NCBI RefSeq assembly: GCF_000517425.1
Contig: NZ_CP006569.1
Location: 2,532,760 to 2,596,759 of the forward strand
DNA from: Sodalis praecaptivus
Lineage (GTDB): Bacteria > Pseudomonadota > Gammaproteobacteria > Enterobacterales > Enterobacteriaceae
DNA length: 64,000 nucleotides
Direction: 5' to 3'
Positions 17,676 through 27,348 of the stretch are shown here, piece by piece (the first letter of the stretch is position 1; the number at the start of each line of letters is the position of its first letter). A program made the position numbers and the translations under genes. Below the pieces are notes generated by a model. That model was not told the DNA's origin and ran no database searches. It was given only the letters and a program-made list of their open reading frames with translations.

Positions 17676-18893
17676 GATTAACCTGGCGATAAACAATAAA
17701 ATTAACCGGATAAAAAACCGCTCTCCGGATAGAGTATTAACCTTATTTAATTTCGACTTACGCTATAGTGGAACCCATGAGAAAGCAATACAGGCCGTTA
17801 GACATAATTTAGAAATAAAAATGCAATTTTGTTGAGTAGACCAGCAGGGTTCCCGGCTTACGCCTTTCCCATCCTTATTAGGGTTATTATCCCTTTCCCT
17901 TGTCGCCTGCGTATTATCGCCGTCCTTAGCACAGGCACCACGTTAAACGCGTAAAGCCACACCCATATGATTTCAATGGAGTTTACGGCGAAACGTGCCC
18001 ATAAGACGAGAGAAATTGCGCCCCGCTGGGCATTGCAACCTCATTCTTAACGCTCAGTGAGAAATAACGCCATTTTCGTTGACCAACCAACGTCGCGCAG
18101 GATACCCCCCTGGTGGCGTCTAATGGACACATCGGTATGACGCCGACCGGGAAATAATGAAAGACAGAGATTAACGCTATTTATACGGGGCGAATAATTC
18201 TTAATAGGAATAAGACCCGCAGACTTCTATTGCTGATTTCAGATTTAGAGGCCCACGGTGGAATATTGACGCTAGCGGTTTATTGGCCCGTTAGCGCGTA
18301 CTTGTCTATTTTAGTATCCCTTCGCCGCTATGACCCCGTTTATTGCCGCAGGCGGCAGCGATACTTTCGCTTACCCCACGCTTTGCTCCACCGTTTGTTA
18401 TCGGTAAAGCCGCCATCGCGGGATCTGCATCGGTTGTGTCATTGCCATCTGGGCGGCGAGCGACTGCCACTTGCCGGCGAAACCCCGCGCAACCCCGTCA
18501 GAGGGTGATGCGTTATTGTCAGAGGCCTGTTTGTACACCTTGCCCCCAGCTCTTTGTCGAACTGGCGTGCTACCGCAAGGATAAACCCGCCGTCGTTCGG
18601 TGCCACCGTGTTATCCGTTAACCGTCAGTCGAACGCGGTCCTGCATCAAACAACGTTCATCAGCGCTTTCAGCACATTGGACCTGCGCCACGGCCGGTCA
18701 CCGGTCTCAGTCGCGATAAATGTTAATGAAAGTCGGTTTTGTGATCCAAATAGCAGTACAATTTATAACAATGGTACTACAATAATTGCACTCAAGACAA
18801 TCGCCGACATTTTCACAGTGGCTTAGTCCCCCCTGCGACTGACCTCGACTTCGCGGCCAGCCGTCGATTACTTTTTGATAACCGGAGAGTGAG
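17676..18893. other. 1.2-kb intergenic region with no recognisable intact gene
   Basis: This stretch separates the divergent monooxygenase/CUT1 operon and the MFS-sulfatase operon and holds both promoters. The part next to each operon is AT-rich. Between about 18325 and 18640 the composition is coding-like and GC-rich. On the complement one can read short stretches such as GGFILAVARQFDKELGA, interrupted by stops, so a decayed gene is possible. I cannot assign it. No repeats or insertion-sequence ends are obvious. Confidence 0.5.
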
Positions 18894-20225
18894 ATGAACA
18901 CACGCGCAACGCGGGTAAGAGTCACTGTCGCCTTATTATTATTTTTCACGGTGGTGATTAATTATCTCGACCGCAGTTCTATGTCTATTGCGGCCCCCTA
19001 TATCGTTCGTGATCTTGGTCTGAATAATATGCAATTGGGTCTGCTTTTTTCCGCCTTCGCGTGGGCTTATGCGCCGCTGCAAATTCCCGGTGGCTTATTA
19101 ATCGATCGCCTGCCATCACGTCAGTTGTACGCACTAGCGATTATATTGTGGTCCTCCGCCGCAGCATTGCACAGTATTGCGATGACCATCACCGGGCTTT
19201 TCTTTTTGCGTTTACTGCTAGGGGCGTGTGAAGTTCCCGCCTTTCCGCTCAATAATCGGATTATCACGCGCTGGTTTCCGGAAAAGGAGCGGGCCTCGGT
19301 CGTAGGATTTTATACGTCAGGGCAATATGTCGGCCTGGCGTTTCTGATGCCATTGTTGATTATGACGCAAGAAATTGCCGGCTGGCGCGGGATGTTTTTA
19401 ATGATAGGGCTGGCCGGGGTGATATGGGGCATTGTGTTCTTCCTGTTATATCGCGATCCGGGCGACTCGCGACGCGTTAATCAGGCGGAGCTGGCGCTCA
19501 TTAAACAGGGCGGCGGCGAAATTGAAAAAAAACAGCAGGCCCTCCCCCCCCTTTCCTTAAGAAATGCGTTGCGCTTGCTGGCAAATCGTAAACTTATCGG
19601 TCTGTTTATTGGTCAAGCCTGCGTGACGGCCACCTCTTGGTTCTTTTTAACCTGGTTCCCAACCTACTTGGTAAAATATCGTCATATTGATTTCATCAAA
19701 GTCGGTTTTCTGGCGACCGTTCCCTTTCTTGCCGCCTGGATTGGCGTCCTGTTGTCCGGTTTTTTCTCCGATTACCTGGTGCGGCGCGGCTGGTCACTCG
19801 GTTCAGCGCGCAAGCTGCCTATCGTCGTGGGGCTGCTGCTGGCCTCTACCATCATTGGCGCAAATTATGTCGACAGCCCGGCGTTCATCGTGACCTTTCT
19901 GACCATCGCTTTTTTCGGCAACGGCATGGCGGCGATTACCTGGTCGCTGGTCGCCAGCATTGCGCCACTGCAACGCATTGGATTGGTTGGCGGTGTTTTC
20001 AATTTATGCGGCACGGCGACCGGCATAGTGATCCCCTTCGGCATCGGGGCGGTGATATCGGATAACAACTTCACGCCAGGCTTAATTCTGGTTGGCATGA
20101 TGGGCATTATTGGCGCATTTTCCTTTTTGTTCATTGTCGGTAAAGTTGAAAGAATAACCTTGCACGATAACGCCACTTCCGCGCTGGCTGACGACATCGC
20201 TGACTCTTATCCACCGCAGCGATAA
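18894..20225 (+). CDS. MFS transporter, anion:cation symporter (ExuT/DgoT-like) type
   Basis: The 443-residue permease has about twelve membrane segments. The N-terminal INYLDRSSMSIAAPYIVRDLG, GLLIDRLPSRQLY and the loop RWFPEKERASVVGFYTSGQYVG are typical of ACS-family carriers for hexuronates and aldonates. GGAGAGTGAG precedes the ATG. It is followed by a sulfatase gene 27 bp downstream in the same orientation. The two probably import and desulfate an anionic sulfated compound, an arrangement comparable to yidK/yidJ of E. coli. Confidence 0.88.
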   Translation: MNTRATRVRVTVALLLFFTVVINYLDRSSMSIAAPYIVRDLGLNNMQLGLLFSAFAWAYAPLQIPGGLLIDRLPSRQLYALAIILWSSAAALHSIAMTITGLFFLRLLLGACEVPAFPLNNRIITRWFPEKERASVVGFYTSGQYVGLAFLMPLLIMTQEIAGWRGMFLMIGLAGVIWGIVFFLLYRDPGDSRRVNQAELALIKQGGGEIEKKQQALPPLSLRNALRLLANRKLIGLFIGQACVTATSWFFLTWFPTYLVKYRHIDFIKVGFLATVPFLAAWIGVLLSGFFSDYLVRRGWSLGSARKLPIVVGLLLASTIIGANYVDSPAFIVTFLTIAFFGNGMAAITWSLVASIAPLQRIGLVGGVFNLCGTATGIVIPFGIGAVISDNNFTPGLILVGMMGIIGAFSFLFIVGKVERITLHDNATSALADDIADSYPPQR

Positions 20226-20252
20226 CGACCCAAATTAAAAAGGCTGAAAAAT

Positions 20253-21773
20253 ATGAAACTCGTTTTTGTCCTATTTGATTCCCTCAACCGCCATGCGCTA
20301 TCGGCTTATGGTAATCCCGCCATTGAAACCCCGGCGTTTGACCGGTTAGCGCAAAAAGCGGTGACCTTCGACAATCATTATGTGGGCAGTATGCCATGCA
20401 TGCCGGCACGACGAGATATTATGACCGGCAGACTTAATTTCCTGCATCGCGCCTGGGGGCCGCTGGAGCCGTTTGACAACGCTTTTCCGGAAATTTTACG
20501 CCAACAGGGGGTTTACTCGCATTTAATCACTGACCATTACCATTATTTTGAAGATGGCGGTGCGGGGTTTCATGGACGTTATTCCTCGTGGGAATTTATT
20601 CGCGGGCAAGAAAAAGATAAATGGCGTGGCGTGGTGTCGCCGGATATTGCAGGGCTGAAAAACCAATATCACCCGCTGGTGTTTGACGGCAGGACCGATA
20701 TGAACGCCAATTTACCTTATGTCCTATCGCGGGAGGTCATCAAGCAGGAGGCCGACTTTCCCATGGTGCAATGTTTCGAGTCAGCCATGCATTTTCTCGA
20801 TACCAACGCTCAGGCGGACAACTGGCTGTTACAGCTGGAGTGCTTCGATCCTCATGAACCCTTCTTTTCCGCCGCCCGCTTCAGAGACGGGATGGAAACC
20901 GACTACCTAGGCCCCACGCTGGATTGGCTGCCCTATGGCCGATGCGATCTCTCTGCGCCTGAAGCCAGTGAACTGCGGGCAAATTACCATGCATTGGTGA
21001 AAATGTGCGATGAGTATATCGGCAAGCTGCTGGATTATTTCGATGAGCATAATTTATGGCAAGACACCGCGCTGATTGTCTCCACCGATCACGGGCTGTT
21101 ACTGGGTGAACACGAATTCTGGGGAAAAAACCGCCCGCCTTTCTTTAATGAGGTCACCCATATTCCATTATTCGTTTATGATCCCCGGAAGCCGCAAGCG
21201 GGAGGTGAACGTCGCAGCTCGCTGACGCAAACCATCGATATCATGCCTTCCATCCTCGATTTGTTTGCTGCGCCGGTGCCGCAGGAGGTCACAGGCCGTT
21301 CCTTTATCCCGTTGCTGGATAGCGATGTCCCCATTCGCCAATCGTGTATTTATGGTCAGTTCGGCGGCTCCGTCAATGTCACCGACGGTCAGTACACCTA
21401 TTTTCGTTATCCCGAGGGAAGTCAGGAACAGCTTTATCATTACACGCTGATGCCGATGCACATGCGCACGTTTTTCGAGCCGATTGAACTGCAAAATGCC
21501 ACCTTATTCGGTCCACTCGATTTCACAAAGGACATTCCGGTCTTAAAGTTACCGGTGCTGGCAGAGGCGAAAGCCAATATGCTGTCGCGCTATCCGCTGT
21601 TGGAAGCACAGACGGTGCTTTATGATCTGGCCGCTGATCCCGGTCAAAAGCACGCAGTGGTGATAAAAGAGCAGGAGAAAAAAATGATTACGCTATTGCG
21701 CGAGGAGATGCTGGCCCATGATGCGCCGGCGGAAGCCTTTCGGCGTCTGAATCTGGCGGGGAAAGAGACTTAG
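20253..21773 (+). CDS. Sulfatase, Cys-type, cytosolic
   Basis: The 506-residue alkaline-phosphatase-superfamily hydrolase has the formylglycine motif C49-M-P-A-R53 followed by DIMTGR, which needs maturation of Cys49. Other motifs are the N-terminal metal-binding FVLFDSLNRH, LQLECFDPHEPF, and the metal site STDHGLLLGEHEFWGKN. There is no signal peptide, so it acts in the cytosol on an imported substrate, matching the MFS gene upstream. The C-terminal YDLAADPGQKHAV is the usual family ending. No maturase gene is in the window. Confidence 0.9.
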   Translation: MKLVFVLFDSLNRHALSAYGNPAIETPAFDRLAQKAVTFDNHYVGSMPCMPARRDIMTGRLNFLHRAWGPLEPFDNAFPEILRQQGVYSHLITDHYHYFEDGGAGFHGRYSSWEFIRGQEKDKWRGVVSPDIAGLKNQYHPLVFDGRTDMNANLPYVLSREVIKQEADFPMVQCFESAMHFLDTNAQADNWLLQLECFDPHEPFFSAARFRDGMETDYLGPTLDWLPYGRCDLSAPEASELRANYHALVKMCDEYIGKLLDYFDEHNLWQDTALIVSTDHGLLLGEHEFWGKNRPPFFNEVTHIPLFVYDPRKPQAGGERRSSLTQTIDIMPSILDLFAAPVPQEVTGRSFIPLLDSDVPIRQSCIYGQFGGSVNVTDGQYTYFRYPEGSQEQLYHYTLMPMHMRTFFEPIELQNATLFGPLDFTKDIPVLKLPVLAEAKANMLSRYPLLEAQTVLYDLAADPGQKHAVVIKEQEKKMITLLREEMLAHDAPAEAFRRLNLAGKET

Positions 21774-21984
21774 CCAGACCGGCATTGCGCCAGGGGCATT
21801 CGACGCCGGCCAACCCGCCGAATGCCTATGCGTCCATTCGGGGCAGGCGGTACGGGCTGCATATGAGGGGCATAAAGGCATTGGTTAACGGTCACGGGCA
21901 ATCACGCTGGCTCGACTTACCTGCCGCACGCTCAGATGGCGCGTGCGGCTTGCAACTGACCGTCCTGTGTTATCCCAGCTTCAT

Positions 21985-22752
21985 TTAGAGACGCGACAGG
22001 CCCAAACCCCGCTGGCGCAGCCGTTGCCAGCTCTCTTCTACCTCGTCCGGGACCGTTACCTCACCGATAAAGCCTTGCCCTCGCGGACCATAGCCGCCAC
22101 CGTCATTTCGCAGCCGCGGGATTTCACCCATCATCAAAGCAAAAAAACGCTCGGCTTCCCAAGGGGGCGGCAAGCCAACGGTAGTGAAACCCCGTGCGGC
22201 CGGTGCAATGTGCAACGACCAGCCTGGCCAGTTGATAAAACGGGGCGGTTGGTCAAGCTGCTGCCAGACGTGGCGGAAGGTGGCGCCCGTGCGCCGCTGT
22301 AGCAACGGATCCTGCATCAAAAGGAGACTACGCGGTGTAAAAGACTGCTCGGCCATTAACTGCAACGTGAATAACGCATTCTCCCCGGTATTGCGCGAAC
22401 GCCGCTCGGTGAAGCGGCGCCGCGCGGGGATATCCCAGCAGGCCGCCATGGCGCTCATGATTTCCGCTTCGCTACGGTCGATGACGTCAAGGTGCGCATA
22501 GCGGGGATGCGCTTTCACCGCCTCGACAAGAAAATGGGTCGCGTGGCCGATGCCGCCCACCAGCCACAAAGGCTTGCCGCTGCGGCTCGCGATGGCGAAG
22601 CCCGCTTCCAGCGTCGGGATGGCGGCGTTACCGGCAATGATGATGGCATCAAACCGGCAGTCCAGGTGCCACTCCTCATCCCCCAGCCAACGGCAGAGCG
22701 TATTGACCGTCGCCAGTTCATGCTTCTCCAAACGCAATGTCTGCCAGTCCAT
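21985..22752 (-). CDS. ydcF: YdcF-like DUF218 protein
   Basis: The 255-residue protein matches E. coli YdcF along its length by memory: LDCRFDAIIIAGNAAIPT, GGIGHATHFL, NTGENALFTLQL, MQDPLLQRRTGATFRH, and the end GEIPRLRNDGGGYGPRGQGF. DUF218 proteins have a Rossmann-like fold, and YdcF was shown to bind S-adenosylmethionine, but the reaction is unknown. No signal peptide is seen, unlike SanA/ElyC relatives. It lies alone between the sulfatase gene (convergent) and a PanE-like gene. Confidence 0.85.
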   Translation of the reverse strand: MDWQTLRLEKHELATVNTLCRWLGDEEWHLDCRFDAIIIAGNAAIPTLEAGFAIASRSGKPLWLVGGIGHATHFLVEAVKAHPRYAHLDVIDRSEAEIMSAMAACWDIPARRRFTERRSRNTGENALFTLQLMAEQSFTPRSLLLMQDPLLQRRTGATFRHVWQQLDQPPRFINWPGWSLHIAPAARGFTTVGLPPPWEAERFFALMMGEIPRLRNDGGGYGPRGQGFIGEVTVPDEVEESWQRLRQRGLGLSRL

Positions 22753-22945
22753 ACTCGGCGCCTCTTCTTCGTCAGGTTGGCGCCCTAGCCGAGGCGCATG
22801 GGCAAGCGGGCCAGCCCGCCGCCGGCAGCCCTGGCCAGGGGGGGAATAACGCGCGGATCTTAGCCCGCACCACGGCTTAGCGCAATATCAGGCCGGCGTA
22901 AACCTCGCGACTTCGCTCACCAGCGCCGCCGCGGGGGGGGTGCGA

Positions 22946-23839
22946 TCAACCCGGACCATCGCTGGCCGCCGCCAGCAGCGGCACAACCAAATCGCTTATC
23001 GGCGTCGCAATACCGTGTAGGCGGCCGCAACGCTGCACTACGCCGTTGCGGCTGTCCCATTCCAGGGGCTGGCCCGCTTGCCTGTCGGCGAGGATGGAGG
23101 TGCCTAAATCGGGCGGTGAACGATGAAAACCCGCCATGATGGCCTGCGGGACATCGTCTTTAAGCGTCGCGCCCTCCGCGCGCGCCACGTCAAGGCACTC
23201 CCGCAGATAGGCCAGGGCCAGCGCGGTGATATCGGTTCTGGCAAACATGCCGGCGCGGCGGCCGGCTAGTACCATCAAACCCGCCACCGCGTTCTGTAGC
23301 AATTTGCGCCACGCCACAGAAGTAAAATCTTCCGCGACGTCAACCGTACATCGCGTGTCGCTGAGCGCCGCCAGCACCACCGAGGTCGCAGACGTCTTCG
23401 GCAAGGTCAGGCGCGGTTGGCCGCGTAGCCACACCGAGGCATCCGGTTCACGCTGCGCAGGAAACCACACCACCGAAGGCAGCACCGTACCCTGGGACAG
23501 GTAGGGCGCGAACAGCGCGTGCTGCTCAACGCCGTTCTGTAGCGCACAGACAACCGTCTTCGCACCACACAACGCGGCGAGCCAAGGAGCCGCCGCCGCC
23601 ACCTGGGTGGTTTTGACCGCGACGAAAACCAAGTCGAACGGCGTCGTCAGCGTGGCTGGATCGGTAAGCACCGGCCCAGGTACGTTGATATGAGTGCCGT
23701 CGACGCGCAAGGTCAGATGATCGTGCGCCGAACGGCCGCATAGTGTCGGCGTGCGCCCGACCTCATGCAGCGCCGCCGCCACGGTGGTACCGATGGCCCC
23801 CGGTCCCACGAGGGCAATGGTTGGATTGTCAGACACCAT
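22946..23839 (-). CDS. 2-dehydropantoate 2-reductase (ApbA/PanE) family protein
   Basis: The 297-residue NADPH oxidoreductase has GPGAIGTTVAAAL at the N-terminus, FDLVFVAVKTTQ, CALQNGVEQ, and the C-terminal domain motif AWRKLLQNAVAGLMVLAGR with the conserved Lys. The late EWDSRNGVVQRCGRLHGI keeps the substrate-binding region. The family reduces ketopantoate, but many genomic paralogues act on other 2-oxo acids, and this need not be the biosynthetic enzyme. AGGAGAG precedes ATG 23839. A run of ten G on its coding strand lies 32-41 bases upstream of the start. Confidence 0.82.
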   Translation of the reverse strand: MVSDNPTIALVGPGAIGTTVAAALHEVGRTPTLCGRSAHDHLTLRVDGTHINVPGPVLTDPATLTTPFDLVFVAVKTTQVAAAAPWLAALCGAKTVVCALQNGVEQHALFAPYLSQGTVLPSVVWFPAQREPDASVWLRGQPRLTLPKTSATSVVLAALSDTRCTVDVAEDFTSVAWRKLLQNAVAGLMVLAGRRAGMFARTDITALALAYLRECLDVARAEGATLKDDVPQAIMAGFHRSPPDLGTSILADRQAGQPLEWDSRNGVVQRCGRLHGIATPISDLVVPLLAAASDGPG

Positions 23840-23870
23840 GATCTCTCCTCTCCTCTTTTGATTATCATTA

Positions 23871-23880
23871 CCCCCCCCCC
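23871..23880. repeat. Homopolymeric C(10) tract upstream of the panE-like gene
   Basis: Ten C on the plus strand (G on the coding strand of the downstream gene) lie between the panE-like start and the EamA gene. GATAAT at 23861-23866 on the minus strand lies just downstream of the tract. Such tracts are prone to slippage. Confidence 0.8.
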
Positions 23881-24080
23881 GGCAACCGTGCGGCGCGGGA
23901 CAGTCTTTCTCGCCAAACGCCGCCGTTCACCCACGGTGGTGCCGAGCGGGTGGGCGCTCAGCCCCCCTCGCTTCTACCCTGCTCTTGGCAACCGCTTATC
24001 TGGCGCCCAAATCTGCGCATGACGTTGCAGCAGGTTATGGCCGGGCTGCGGCCGGCGACGCGGCACGCCTCCCCGGGCCT

Positions 24081-24908
24081 TCAGCCGAGGACGATCGCGC
24101 CGATGGCGATGACCGCGCAGGCCAGCAGTTTGCGCACGGTCAGCGTTTCCCCGAGGAAAACATAACCGATCAGCGCCGCGAACACGACGCTGGTTTCACG
24201 TAATGCGGATACCGCCCCCATCGGCGCGCCGGCCATGGCATAGATAACGATGCCATAAGCCAACAGCGAGACCAGCCCGCCGATAAAGGCGGTAAGCAAA
24301 CCGGGGCGGTAGCGCCATAGCGACCCCGTGCCGCGCAGCCCCATGTAAACCGCGGGCATCAGGACGCCCCACAACAGGCTCATCCACACCGTGTAGGCCA
24401 ACGGGTCGCCGGACAGGCGCACGCCAATGCCATCCGTCACGCTATAAGCGGCGATGAAACAGCCGGTTCCCAGGGCATAAGGCAGGCTCGGGACCGCCAG
24501 CCGGCGCCCTTTGCAGGCCAGCGAGATAATCCCCCCCGAGATCAGCGCGATGCCGATAGCCGCGCTGGCGCCGACCCTCTCGCCGGCGAAGATCGAGGCC
24601 GCGAGGGTGATTAACAAAGGAGAGGATCCGCGGGCAATCGGATAGGTTTGCCCGAGATCGCCCGCCTGATAGCTCCTGACCAGAAACAGGTTATAACCAA
24701 TGTGCAGTCCGGCGGAAAGCAGCGCATAGGGCCAGCTTGATCTGGCCGGCGGCGCCAGAAACGGCGTCATCGTGGCGCTGGCGATCCCGACCGCCAGACA
24801 CATGATGGTCATCGACCAAAGTCGGTCGCTACCGCCGCGCAACAGCGCATTCCAACCGGCATGCAGCAGCGCGGCAAATAGGGTAATTAAAATAATATTA
24901 ATGGGCAT
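24081..24908 (-). CDS. EamA/DMT family permease
   Basis: The 275-residue protein has about ten hydrophobic helices in two EamA repeats. The first includes AALLHAGWNALLRGG and YPIARGSSPLLITLAA; the second includes ALRETSVVFAALIGYVFLGE, the typical domain end. Drug/metabolite transporters of this kind usually export metabolites. It lies downstream of a LysR gene on the same strand, with an inverted repeat between the two genes. The exported compound is unknown. Confidence 0.87.
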   Translation of the reverse strand: MPINIILITLFAALLHAGWNALLRGGSDRLWSMTIMCLAVGIASATMTPFLAPPARSSWPYALLSAGLHIGYNLFLVRSYQAGDLGQTYPIARGSSPLLITLAASIFAGERVGASAAIGIALISGGIISLACKGRRLAVPSLPYALGTGCFIAAYSVTDGIGVRLSGDPLAYTVWMSLLWGVLMPAVYMGLRGTGSLWRYRPGLLTAFIGGLVSLLAYGIVIYAMAGAPMGAVSALRETSVVFAALIGYVFLGETLTVRKLLACAVIAIGAIVLG

Positions 24909-24911
24909 ACA

Positions 24912-24931
24912 TTATAGTAAGCAGACTATAA
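24912..24931. promoter_or_regulatory. Inverted repeat upstream of EamA gene, LysR-type box candidate
   Basis: TTATAGT, six bases, ACTATAA: a perfect 7-bp dyad four bases before the EamA start codon, in the 75-bp spacer after the LysR gene. It has the T-N11-A character of LysR boxes. Confidence 0.45.
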
Positions 24932-24983
24932 GTCCGGACGAAAGCGAAGTGTTTTCATTCCGTCATGAATAAATCCTCATAGG

Positions 24984-25889
24984 TTATCCATAACGTTGCT
25001 GGGCCATATTGGCCTGCGTCATGAGCCAGTGGCGAAAGCTTTGAATAGCGGATTGCGTTTCAATGCCTTTGGGACAGACGAAATAGTAGGCGACAGGCGA
25101 AGGGAACGGCACATCGAACAGCCTGATCAAGCTGCCTTCGCCGATTTCAGCTTCCACATGCCCGCTGCGCACCAATGCTATCCCCTGGCCCTGTAGCGCC
25201 GCCGCGATAGTCATGTTGGTGTCGGCGAATCGGACGCTTTCCTTCAACGCTACCAGGCCTACGCCCACCCGTTGAAACCAGTTCTCCCATTTTGGTACCA
25301 AATCCGCGCCATCGCGCGTAAGTAACGGGTATCGCAGTAATTCACCCGGGTCGCGCGGCGCCCCAAAGCGATGCAGAAACTCGGGACTGGCAACCGGGAA
25401 AATCTGTTCCCGGAACAGAAACTCGGAGTACAGGGCAGGATAACGCCCGGTGCCGAAGCGGATGGCGACGTCCGATTCGGCGTTGGAAAAATTGATGGCC
25501 TGATCCGTGGTTTCCAGCGTGAGCAGAATTTCCGGATGCTGGCGGGACAGGCTGGGCAATCGGGGAAGCAGCCATTTCAGCGCAAAGGAGTAAGTGGTAC
25601 TGACCTTGAGGCGGATCCGGCCCTTTTGCTCGCGCAAATCGGCAAGCGTGACCTCAAGATTGGTGAAGAATTCACGTACGATCGGCGCAAGCGCGGCGCC
25701 GGCCGGCGTCAGGCGCAATGTTTTGCCCCGTTGGAATAACGACACGCCCCAGATCTCTTCGAGGTGCTTGAGTTGATGGCTGACGGCGCTTTGGGTGATA
25801 TGCAACTCTTCAGCCGCGGCGGTAAAGGTGGCATGCCGGGTGGCCACCTCGAAAGCGCGCAATGCGGCGCTGGGGGGGACGTTTTTTAT
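24984..25889 (-). CDS. LysR-family regulator, GcvA type, with non-standard start codon
   Basis: The GcvA-like N-terminal winged helix reads VPPSAALRAFEVATRHATF, AAAEELHITQSAVSHQL and LFQRGKTLRLTP, followed by the effector domain with DVAIRFGTGRYP. The natural family start lies just before VPPS. There the codon is ATA (25889-25887), preceded by GAGGA seven bases upstream, with no ATG, GTG or TTG in a sensible place. The frame stays open to an ATG at 26045, but that adds 52 residues without family character. From the ATA the protein is 301 residues, like GcvA. It may regulate the EamA gene downstream. Start uncertain. Confidence 0.75.
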   Translation of the reverse strand: MKNVPPSAALRAFEVATRHATFTAAAEELHITQSAVSHQLKHLEEIWGVSLFQRGKTLRLTPAGAALAPIVREFFTNLEVTLADLREQKGRIRLKVSTTYSFALKWLLPRLPSLSRQHPEILLTLETTDQAINFSNAESDVAIRFGTGRYPALYSEFLFREQIFPVASPEFLHRFGAPRDPGELLRYPLLTRDGADLVPKWENWFQRVGVGLVALKESVRFADTNMTIAAALQGQGIALVRSGHVEAEIGEGSLIRLFDVPFPSPVAYYFVCPKGIETQSAIQSFRHWLMTQANMAQQRYG

Positions 25890-26113
25890 GATCAGGTCCT
25901 CGTCGAGCCGGTAAACCGGCAAACATCGCCAATGATGAACAAGCTTGCATGATAGAACATTCTCTTGTCTTTGCCGACAGAACGGTTCACGCGTGCCGCC
26001 ACGTTGGCAGACATCATCCCACGGCGGCGTGAATGACGCGGCCACCCCAGGGATCAGGGTAGCGGGACCATCTTATAGCCGGCGACGGTAACGATGCGCC
26101 GGAGAGGGTGCGG

Positions 26114-27181
26114 TTAACCGGACGTGGCCATCTCTGCCGGCTCGCCGCTGGTATCCCTTATCTGTAATCCGACCGGCAAAAGGGTTTGGCACACCGCCGT
26201 CTGCGGCTGGTCGAGACGCATCAGCATCGCCCGGGCGGCGGCCTGTCCCAGCTCGCGTTTCGGTTGCGTGACGGTGGTTAGCCCCTTCGCCTGTAGGCTG
26301 GCCAGCGCGGTGAAATGCACGCCGAAGGCATCATCAAAGCCGCAAACCGAGATATCCCCCGGCACCGACAGCCCGTGCGCGTTGAGAGCGTTAATGACCT
26401 CAAGCGCGACAAAGTCGTTTGCCGCCAGCACCGCGCTGGGCCGCGGCACGCAGTTGAGCAGGCGCTCGGCGGCCCGGCGGCCGCTGCTGGCCTGATAATC
26501 CCCTTCAATCAAATAGCCTTTCGGCACCGCGCACCCCAAGCGCGACATCTGGGCCAGGTACGCGTCTTTGCGTTCGCGCGCCGTGGAGGAGTGCGACGGG
26601 CCGGCGATGAAAGCAATGCGCCGATGTCCCAGCCCGTGCAAATGCCCGAGCAGCAGCGCAATGGCCTGTAGGTTATCCGGGCCGATATAGTCGGCGCTGA
26701 GGCGGGCGGGCCGGCGGTTAACAAAGACGCAGGGCGGCCCCGGGAACAGTAGCTTGCGCGATTCCGCGCTCAGGGTCTGCGACACCATAATCAGGCCGTC
26801 AACCTGGCGGTCAAGCAACGAGCGGATAAGCGTCTGCTGTCGCCGGCTCTTTTCATCGGTATTACACAAAAATAGCGTGTAGCCCGCCGCGCTGACCACC
26901 TCATCAATGCCCTTGACGATGGCGGGAAACAGCGGGTTGGTGATATCCGCCACCAGCACCCCCAGCGTCATGGACCGTTGCGTGCGCAGCGCGCGGGCCA
27001 AGGTCGACACGCGATAGCCCAGCCGTTCCGCCGTCGCGAGAATGAGCTGTTTTTTCACCGGGCTGACATAGCCGTTGCCGGCCAGCGCCCGGCTCACCGT
27101 CGAACGCGACATGCCGGATTCACGGGCGATATCGGCAAGGGTCGCGCGCCCGGTCGGCGGCGCTGCGTGTACGGGCTTCAT
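26114..27181 (-). CDS. LacI-family transcriptional regulator (GntR/IdnR-like)
   Basis: The 355-residue repressor has the LacI helix-turn-helix RATLADIARESGMSRSTVSRAL and hinge RALRTQRSMTLGVLVADITNP, then a periplasmic-binding-like effector domain (PSAVLAANDFVALEVINAL, ISVCGFDD). I chose ATG 27181, with GGGAGAG upstream; the reading from 27268 is not preferred. It is divergent from the CoA-transferase-like operon at 27396. Two matching palindromes in the 214-bp spacer are its likely operators. Confidence 0.9.
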   Translation of the reverse strand: MKPVHAAPPTGRATLADIARESGMSRSTVSRALAGNGYVSPVKKQLILATAERLGYRVSTLARALRTQRSMTLGVLVADITNPLFPAIVKGIDEVVSAAGYTLFLCNTDEKSRRQQTLIRSLLDRQVDGLIMVSQTLSAESRKLLFPGPPCVFVNRRPARLSADYIGPDNLQAIALLLGHLHGLGHRRIAFIAGPSHSSTARERKDAYLAQMSRLGCAVPKGYLIEGDYQASSGRRAAERLLNCVPRPSAVLAANDFVALEVINALNAHGLSVPGDISVCGFDDAFGVHFTALASLQAKGLTTVTQPKRELGQAAARAMLMRLDQPQTAVCQTLLPVGLQIRDTSGEPAEMATSG

Positions 27182-27238
27182 AAGCTCTCCCTGGGTTGAC
27201 GAGTTTCGGTTATACCCGAAACAGTGGGAAAAATAAAC

Positions 27239-27252
27239 TGGGATCGATCTCA
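27239..27252. promoter_or_regulatory. LacI-type operator candidate 1
   Basis: TGGGATCGATCTCA is a 14-bp palindrome with one mismatch pair and a central CG, the hallmark of LacI-family operators. It shares 12 of 14 bases with the site at 27352-27365 in the same spacer. Confidence 0.6.
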
Positions 27253-27348
27253 CATACAGCGCGGCCAAAGCCAGGTAAGTTAACGATGGTTATGCTGCGC
27301 TGCGGGCGTTTCCATGCCGTTACCCGTTGCGCTTATTTTTTTAGCGCC

